DNA from: Bacteroidales bacterium UBA3816
GTDB taxonomy: Bacteria; Bacteroidota; Bacteroidia; Bacteroidales; P3
DNA: 12,521 nucleotides
Direction of reading: 5' to 3'
NCBI GenBank assembly: GCA_002368955.1
Contig: DFDY01000178.1
Span: forward strand, 1 to 12,521
Under the pieces are notes generated by a model, which saw only the letters and a program-made list of their open reading frames with translations, was not told the origin of the DNA and did no database searches. Shown here in pieces: positions 7,917 to 12,521 of the stretch (position 1 is its first letter; every line of letters begins with the position of its first letter). A program made the position numbers and the translations under genes.

Positions 7917-8050
7917 GCGCAAGGCAATGATGAGGCACGGCCATTGGAAGCCAAGCGCGCAAGGCCGCCCCAGCCCATAGCCGCCCACCTAAGTATATAG
8001 ACATTATAAATAAACGTGATACACAACCCTGTGCATATCTTTCTGATGAG

Positions 8051-8130
8051 ACAAAAAAACACAAAGCCCCACCCCAACTCTCTCTCAAGAACACGACCCC
8101 ACCACTTCCAACCCAATACCCATTAGCACC
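8051..8130 (+). promoter_or_regulatory. C-rich, G-poor tract, possible Rho-utilisation region
   Basis: These 80 nt contain 36 C and only 4 G by direct count, the C-over-G imbalance seen in Rho loading sites. It lies in the 279-bp gap after the CNNM gene, where I see no strong hairpin plus T-run terminator. A box TATCTTTC (8036-8043), one mismatch from TAnnTTTG, could serve the next gene; if so, the tract would instead be an unstructured leader. The rest of the gap shows nothing recognisable. Confidence 0.35.
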
Positions 8131-8195
8131 CGACCCGTCACGAAAGCGGGCAGGAAACGCAAATGATTTGAAAATCAACCCAATCAACACACACA

Positions 8196-10034
8196 ATGAA
8201 CAAAAGACTCACCCCATTGCTGCTCCTCCTTGCAGTCACCACAAGCCTTTGGGCACAGACCCAACCCGTCAAGGTGACAAAAAATGCCAACCACTTTGTG
8301 TACGCTACCTACGAATACGGCGAGCACATCGACACCCAGTACACCCAGATAGAAATCCACGGGTCGTGGCAATACCTTGTGATGACAGGCGAGCGGCTGC
8401 CCGACGAATACCACCGCCATGTGGAGAGAGACAAAGGCTCTTACATTAAGGGCTACTCGGTTGAGGACATTTTTGTCGACGAGAACACTGATTCTATCAC
8501 CTATCTTACCCACCTCTTCGACGGCGGCAATTGGGAACGCTACCGCACCCTTGCCCCCTACAGCCGCAAGGACATCCAGTTCGACACCGACCAAGTGGGC
8601 GGCCTGACCCGCTACACCTGCTCCATCAACAGCAACAAGCTGGAGTTCTACGTGCAGCCTTTCAAGACCATCTGGCACGGTGGCTCCAACACACGAAGCC
8701 AAGAGCCTCGCAGCCTTTCGCCCGTGCCCTACTACGGCCGCTTCCCCGGCCTGCTGGTCAGCTTTTGGCGCAACGGGCAGTGCCAGATGCAACTGGTGCG
8801 CACCGAGAAAGTTCACAGCAGCAAATTCTATCTGGACAGCAGAGTCCCGCTGGTTTCTGGCCGCGAACTCTCTAACCTCAAACGCCAGAAGATGGTCATC
8901 TCCACCCGCATTTTCGACAGCGTGCAGCTCTGCTGGTGCGGCAAGAACGACCACATCCCCGGCAACTATCGCGAGAATACCCCCTTCGACAGCGTGCTCC
9001 ACTATGCGGGTGGCACCCTGGCCCTCAAGCGCATACGGCTGCCACAGCTGCCCGCCCACTACCAGACCTTCCTCGAACTGCACCAGCGTAGCAGCGGCGA
9101 CGCCTACGACCGCACGGGGTCGGTGTTTGTCATACCCGAAGCAGACATAGACCTGAAGCCCAACTTCTTCGACGGCATCAACAACCATCCCGACAGCCTC
9201 CCCACTTTCTTCGGGCGCGACGGCGAACGCTATCAAGGCATCCGTCCCGGCATCAGCCACCTGCACCAATACCGCATCTCCTCCTTCATCTATGAGCCCC
9301 CCGTAGAGCTCATGCGCTTCTTCACCCCCTTTGGCGTGGGGCAGTTCAACGACCGCGTGCAGATAGACGGTCTCGACTGGGAGGACGAGGCCTACTACAA
9401 ACAAGAGGTGACCGACCTGGCACAACTGCTGCAGGGCGAAGTGTGGATTGGCATCTGGATTGGCAACTACGACAAGGGGGGCCACACCGTCACCCTCGAC
9501 CTCAAGTCCTACCCCGGCGGCACCGACCCCGCCTTGCCCGAATCAGATTTCAACCAGCCCTGTCCCCTCTTCAACACCTGCAACGTGCTGGAGATGGCCG
9601 GACAGAACTACGGCAGACTCTTTGGTACAGACAGCCTCAATGTTCAATTTAGCATCTACGACACCAACGCCCGCTACCGCCTGCGCTACATTGCCACCGG
9701 CCACGGGGGCTGGGATGGGGGCGACGAGTTCAACCCCAAGACTCACACCATCCTCATCGACGGCAAACCCCTCTTCACCTACACCCCTTGGCGCAGCGAC
9801 TGCGGCCGCTACCGCGAGTGGAACCCCGTCAGCGGCAATTTCTGGAACGGTATGTCCAGCAGCGACTTCTCGCGCAGCGGCTGGTGCCCCGGCACCGCCA
9901 CCCAGCCCGTCTATTTCACCCTGCCCAAACTGCCACGTGGCAAACACACCATCACCGTGGCCATCCCGCAAGGCGAACCTCAGGCAGGCAGTTTCTCACA
10001 TTGGTGTGTGAGCGGTGTGCTCCTCGCAGAATGA
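8196..10034 (+). CDS. Secreted PNGase F-related protein (peptide:N-glycosidase-like) with extra N-terminal domain
   Basis: 612 aa with a signal peptide (cleavage near LWA-QTQ, residue 20). The C-terminal half aligns by eye with Elizabethkingia PNGase F, the amidase that releases N-glycans from asparagine. GDAYDRTGSVFV (301-312) matches CDEWDRYANVYV, keeping the catalytic Asp60 as D305. RFFTPFGVG (374-382) matches RFITPYWVG. DEFNPKTHTI (510-519) matches AEWCFRTHTI, keeping Glu206 as E511. SGWCPG (561-566) matches AGWCPG, with C536 and C564 retained as a likely disulfide pair. The Glu118 position is Gly, and two other PNGase F disulfides are missing. About 50 residues are inserted between the D305 and RFFTPFGVG segments. 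Residues 21-280 form a separate domain that I do not recognise with confidence; GRFPGLLVSF (181-190) recalls the GLPGLI family. N-glycan release from host glycoproteins is the likely role, but activity is uncertain. The nearby secreted beta-galactosidase fits a glycoprotein-foraging lifestyle. Confidence 0.8.
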   Translation: MNKRLTPLLLLLAVTTSLWAQTQPVKVTKNANHFVYATYEYGEHIDTQYTQIEIHGSWQYLVMTGERLPDEYHRHVERDKGSYIKGYSVEDIFVDENTDSITYLTHLFDGGNWERYRTLAPYSRKDIQFDTDQVGGLTRYTCSINSNKLEFYVQPFKTIWHGGSNTRSQEPRSLSPVPYYGRFPGLLVSFWRNGQCQMQLVRTEKVHSSKFYLDSRVPLVSGRELSNLKRQKMVISTRIFDSVQLCWCGKNDHIPGNYRENTPFDSVLHYAGGTLALKRIRLPQLPAHYQTFLELHQRSSGDAYDRTGSVFVIPEADIDLKPNFFDGINNHPDSLPTFFGRDGERYQGIRPGISHLHQYRISSFIYEPPVELMRFFTPFGVGQFNDRVQIDGLDWEDEAYYKQEVTDLAQLLQGEVWIGIWIGNYDKGGHTVTLDLKSYPGGTDPALPESDFNQPCPLFNTCNVLEMAGQNYGRLFGTDSLNVQFSIYDTNARYRLRYIATGHGGWDGGDEFNPKTHTILIDGKPLFTYTPWRSDCGRYREWNPVSGNFWNGMSSSDFSRSGWCPGTATQPVYFTLPKLPRGKHTITVAIPQGEPQAGSFSHWCVSGVLLAE

Positions 10035-10096
10035 AATCGACCAACGGAAAGACAAATTATCCCTCCCACATAATAATAAAAGATTTCTTCCGTTAA

Positions 10097-10114
10097 CCTT
10101 TATTGTAATAAAGG
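10097..10114 (+). promoter_or_regulatory. 18-bp palindrome overlapping the thyA ribosome binding site
   Basis: CCTTTATT (10097-10104) and AATAAAGG (10107-10114) are perfect inverted copies around a 2-bp centre. The right arm ends in AAGGA, a Shine-Dalgarno-like sequence with 5 nt to the thyA ATG, unusual in a window where most starts lack one. In RNA the arms could pair (6-bp stem, 6-nt loop) and hide the site; in DNA it could be an operator for a dimeric repressor. Confidence 0.5.
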
Positions 10115-10120
10115 ACAAAC

Positions 10121-10915
10121 ATGAAACAATACCTTGACCTACTGCAGCATGTGCTCGACAATGGAATACCCAAGCACGACCGCACCGGCACGGGGACCAT
10201 CAGCACCTTCGGCTATCAGATGCGGTTTCACCTCGACGACGGCTTTCCACTGCTGACCACTAAGAAACTGCATCTGCGCTCCATCATATACGAACTACTG
10301 TGGTTCCTGCGTGGCGACACCAACGTGCAGTATCTCCACGACCACAAGGTGAGCATCTGGGACGAGTGGGCCGGACCCGATGGCGAGCTAGGCCCCATCT
10401 ATGGCCATCAGTGGCGCTCGTGGGGCTGTGCCGATGGGAAGCACATAGACCAAATAAGCAACCTCATAGAAGAAATCAAGCACAACCCAGACTCGCGCCG
10501 CCTCCTGGTTTCGGCATGGAATGTGGGCGAGCTGGAGCAGATGCATCTGCCCCCCTGCCACATCCTCTTCCAGTTCTACGTGGCCGACGGGCGTCTCAGC
10601 TGCCAGCTCTACCAGCGCTCGGCCGACATCTTCCTTGGCGTGCCCTTCAACATCGCCTCCTACGCTCTCTTCACCATGATGATTGCGCAGGCCTGCGGCC
10701 TTCGCTACGGCGACTTCATCCACACCCTCGGCGATGCCCATATTTACAACAACCACATAGAGCAGTGCCGCCTGCAGCTCACCCGTGACCCACGCCCCCT
10801 GCCCATCATGCATATCAACCCCGACAAGAAGTGCATTTTCGACTTCGACTACGAGGACTTCCAACTCGAAGGCTACAATCCCCATCCCCACATCAAGGGC
10901 GAGGTAAGCGTTTAA
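10121..10915 (+). CDS. thyA: Thymidylate synthase
   Basis: 264-aa cytoplasmic enzyme that methylates dUMP to dTMP using 5,10-methylenetetrahydrofolate. Its length equals that of E. coli ThyA and key residues fall at the same numbers: R21 (HDRTGTGT), E58 and W80 in the folate/active-site region, R126 (SRRLLVSAWN), the nucleophile C146 in LPPCHILFQF, and Q165-R166-S167-A168-D169 with N177 (GVPFNIASY) for dUMP binding. The C-terminus ends in a short Val-containing tail, as needed for closure of the active site. It lies 86 bp after the PNGase-like gene, with a palindrome over its ribosome binding site, and 43 bp before the GDP-mannose gene. The dihydrofolate reductase gene often next to thyA is not here. 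Confidence 0.98.
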   Translation: MKQYLDLLQHVLDNGIPKHDRTGTGTISTFGYQMRFHLDDGFPLLTTKKLHLRSIIYELLWFLRGDTNVQYLHDHKVSIWDEWAGPDGELGPIYGHQWRSWGCADGKHIDQISNLIEEIKHNPDSRRLLVSAWNVGELEQMHLPPCHILFQFYVADGRLSCQLYQRSADIFLGVPFNIASYALFTMMIAQACGLRYGDFIHTLGDAHIYNNHIEQCRLQLTRDPRPLPIMHINPDKKCIFDFDYEDFQLEGYNPHPHIKGEVSV

Positions 10916-10958
10916 CATCAAATAAAAACAAGTATTATCACCTAAATACACAACAATC

Positions 10959-12050
10959 TTGAACAACTACTGTATCATCATGGCCGGAGGCTTCGGCAGC
11001 CGATTTTGGCCCATCAGCCAAGCCAACAATCCCAAACAGTTTATTGATATTCTGGGCAACGGAGAGTCGATGCTACAGACTACGTTCCGTCGTTTTGAAC
11101 GCATCTGTCCGCGCGAGAACATCATCATCGTCACCAACAGTCTCTATGCCGACCGTGTGCGCGAACAGATACCCAACCTCCACACCTACCAAGTGCTCAG
11201 CGAGCCTTATCGCCGCAGTACCGCCCCCTGCATTGCCTATGCCGCGGCCATCATCTCTCAGCGCGACCCCGAGGCAAACATCATCGTCACCCCTTCCGAC
11301 CACGCCATTTTCGACGAGGCAAGATTCGACCACGACATTCGGCAGGCCCTGGCCATCACCGCCTGCCACGATTACATCGTCACCATAGGCATTCGTCCCA
11401 CTGACCCCAAAACCAAGTACGGCTACATACAGTTCAACGAATCGCCCGCACTGCCCAACGCACAAAGCCTCCACAAGGTAATCACATTCACCGAGAAACC
11501 CCCTCTTGAAATGGCCCGTCAGTTCATCTCTACGGGCGAGTTCTTCTGGAATGCAGGTATCTTCGTCTGGAGCCTTCCAACCCTGCGCAAAGCCTATCAA
11601 ACATTCCTGCCCAATATTGCCAAAAGCATCTTGTCCCTTCAGGCCGACTCCACGCCCGACACCGTCGAGCGCATTTACTCCCTTTGCGACACCATCTCGG
11701 TCGATTTCGGCATCATGGAACATGCCGAGAACGTATATGTCCTTGAGGCCTCTTTCCCTTGGTCCGATGTTGAGACCTGGGACCTCCTCTACAACACCTA
11801 TCCCCACGACGACAGCAACAACAGCATCATCTCCGGCACCGTTTTCACCTACGACGTGCGGAACTCCGTCGTACACATCCCTGCCAACAAAACCTTTGTG
11901 CTGCAGGGGTTGGACGGCTACATCGTGGCCGCCAATGACAACACCACGCTCATCTGCCGACGCGACCAGGAAGACCGCATTCTCAAATTTGTCTCCGACG
12001 TCGAACTGAACCAGATGATGGGCAGCATTCACATGAAAAAAAAGAAATAA
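10959..12050 (+). CDS. manC: Mannose-1-phosphate guanylyltransferase, TTG start
   Basis: 363-aa cytoplasmic nucleotidyltransferase that makes GDP-mannose from mannose-1-phosphate and GTP for polysaccharide and glycoprotein synthesis. Motifs: GGFGSRFWPIS (10-20) and PKQF (25-28) of the pyrophosphorylase signature, EPYRRSTAPCIAYAA (82-96), TPSDHAI (111-117), FTEKP (177-181), FWNAGIFVW (196-204) and FPWSDVETWD near residue 270. It is the single-domain form; the phosphomannose isomerase domain of long ManC proteins is absent. The start must be TTG at 10959: the first in-frame ATG is codon 8, inside the first beta strand just before GGFGSR, and the upstream frame has no ATG before a stop at 10923-10925. 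No TAnnTTTG box lies in the 43-bp gap, so cotranscription with thyA is likely. The gene ends MKKKK, 11 bp before asnS. Confidence 0.95.
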   Translation: MNNYCIIMAGGFGSRFWPISQANNPKQFIDILGNGESMLQTTFRRFERICPRENIIIVTNSLYADRVREQIPNLHTYQVLSEPYRRSTAPCIAYAAAIISQRDPEANIIVTPSDHAIFDEARFDHDIRQALAITACHDYIVTIGIRPTDPKTKYGYIQFNESPALPNAQSLHKVITFTEKPPLEMARQFISTGEFFWNAGIFVWSLPTLRKAYQTFLPNIAKSILSLQADSTPDTVERIYSLCDTISVDFGIMEHAENVYVLEASFPWSDVETWDLLYNTYPHDDSNNSIISGTVFTYDVRNSVVHIPANKTFVLQGLDGYIVAANDNTTLICRRDQEDRILKFVSDVELNQMMGSIHMKKKK

Positions 12051-12061
12051 AAAATACTATC

Positions 12062-12521
12062 ATGAAACGTATCGAAATCAAACAACTCCTCACCCAAAGT
12101 GTAGAACCTTTGATTGATACCACCATCAACGTCAAAGGTTGGGTGCGTACCAAGCGTGGCAACAAAAACGTTGCCTTCATAGCCCTTAACGACGGTTCTA
12201 CCATCAACAATATCCAGATAGTGGTCGACCTGGCCAACTTCGACGAGGACCTGCTGCGTCGCATCACCACCGGTGCCTGCATCAGTGTCGACGGCAAACT
12301 GGTCAACTCACAGGGAGCCGGCCAGAGTGTCGAAATCCAGGCCCAGAAAATCCTCCTCTATGGCGAAGCCGACCCCAACACCTATCCCCTGCAGAAGAAA
12401 GGCCACTCCATGGAATTCCTCCGCGAGATAGGCCACCTGCGCCTGCGCACCAACACCTTTGGAGCCATCTGCCGCATCCGCCACAACATGGCCTATGCCA
12501 TCCACACCTTCTTCCACGAGC
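12062..12521 (+). CDS. asnS: Asparaginyl-tRNA synthetase, N-terminal 153 codons
   Basis: Class II aminoacyl-tRNA synthetase that charges tRNA-Asn; the full protein is normally about 465 aa, so roughly two thirds lies beyond the right edge. The visible part holds the N-terminal OB-fold anticodon-binding domain (GWVRTKRGNKNVAFIALNDG, about 26-45) and the start of the catalytic domain (YPLQKKGHSMEFLREIGHLR, about 108-127, then RTNTFGA, 129-135). YPLQKKGHSMEFLRE and the following RIRHN are close to Bacteroidales AsnS. The frame is open to the last base with no sign of damage. The 11-bp gap after the guanylyltransferase gene indicates a shared transcript. Confidence 0.97.
   Translation, partial: MKRIEIKQLLTQSVEPLIDTTINVKGWVRTKRGNKNVAFIALNDGSTINNIQIVVDLANFDEDLLRRITTGACISVDGKLVNSQGAGQSVEIQAQKILLYGEADPNTYPLQKKGHSMEFLREIGHLRLRTNTFGAICRIRHNMAYAIHTFFHE

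Noticed and set aside
8184..9485. 433-codon open frame antisense to the PNGase-like gene, and similar long antisense frames over lacZ (2917-3807) and the guanylyltransferase gene (11073-12032)
   Set aside because: Their translations are low-complexity Val/Ala/Gly/His-rich products of the C-ending codon use on the opposite strand, show no recognisable motif, and overlap well-supported genes completely.
10043..10094. Inverted repeat AACGGAA / TTCCGTT between the PNGase-like gene and thyA
   Set aside because: A 7-bp stem with a 38-nt loop and no following T-run is expected by chance and is not a convincing terminator.
12035..12050. Run of eight A at the end of the guanylyltransferase gene as a slippage site
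   Set aside because: It encodes only the final lysines, so slippage would change just the last residues; it looks like ordinary Lys codons.

Overview
The window looks like a chromosomal segment of a Bacteroidales bacterium, probably an intestinal or oral commensal. Four start regions carry the Bacteroidetes -7 promoter box TAnnTTTG, Shine-Dalgarno sequences are mostly absent, and the gene families fit: a BspA-type leucine-rich-repeat lipoprotein, an AAA/DUF4143-type ATPase, a long secreted GH2 beta-galactosidase and a PNGase F-like protein. I cannot name a genus. TAA, TAG and TGA all end intact genes here, so the standard genetic code is in use.

Left part (1-1610), more AT-rich and accessory in character: the N-terminal part of an ATPase gene runs off the left edge on the minus strand. 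Divergent from it is a BspA-like LRR lipoprotein gene (510-1610) whose frame is open from signal peptide to C-terminus except for two in-frame stop codons, so it is best called a recent pseudogene.

Middle part (1647-7916): rsgA (ribosome-assembly GTPase) is on the minus strand, convergent with the LRR gene. It is divergent from a secreted 1317-aa GH2 beta-galactosidase whose gene is followed after only 5 bp by a CNNM/HlyC-type membrane transporter gene. The rsgA-lacZ intergenic region contains a predicted G-quadruplex inside an inverted repeat.

Right part (7917-12521): after a C-rich, G-poor intergenic tract comes a secreted 612-aa protein whose C-terminal half resembles the amidase PNGase F and whose N-terminal half is a separate domain. 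Then come thyA, a mannose-1-phosphate guanylyltransferase gene with a TTG start, and the first 153 codons of asnS, closely spaced on the same strand. An 18-bp near-perfect palindrome sits immediately upstream of thyA and covers part of its putative ribosome binding site.

Functionally, the two secreted proteins (beta-galactosidase and PNGase-like) suggest foraging on galactosylated glycans and N-linked glycoproteins. rsgA, thyA, the GDP-mannose gene and asnS are housekeeping. I saw no CRISPR array, RNA gene, transposase, prophage or clear defence system. The observations most worth following up are the twice-interrupted LRR gene with its 24-residue insertion, the two-domain PNGase-like protein with an altered active site, and the structured upstream regions of lacZ and thyA.
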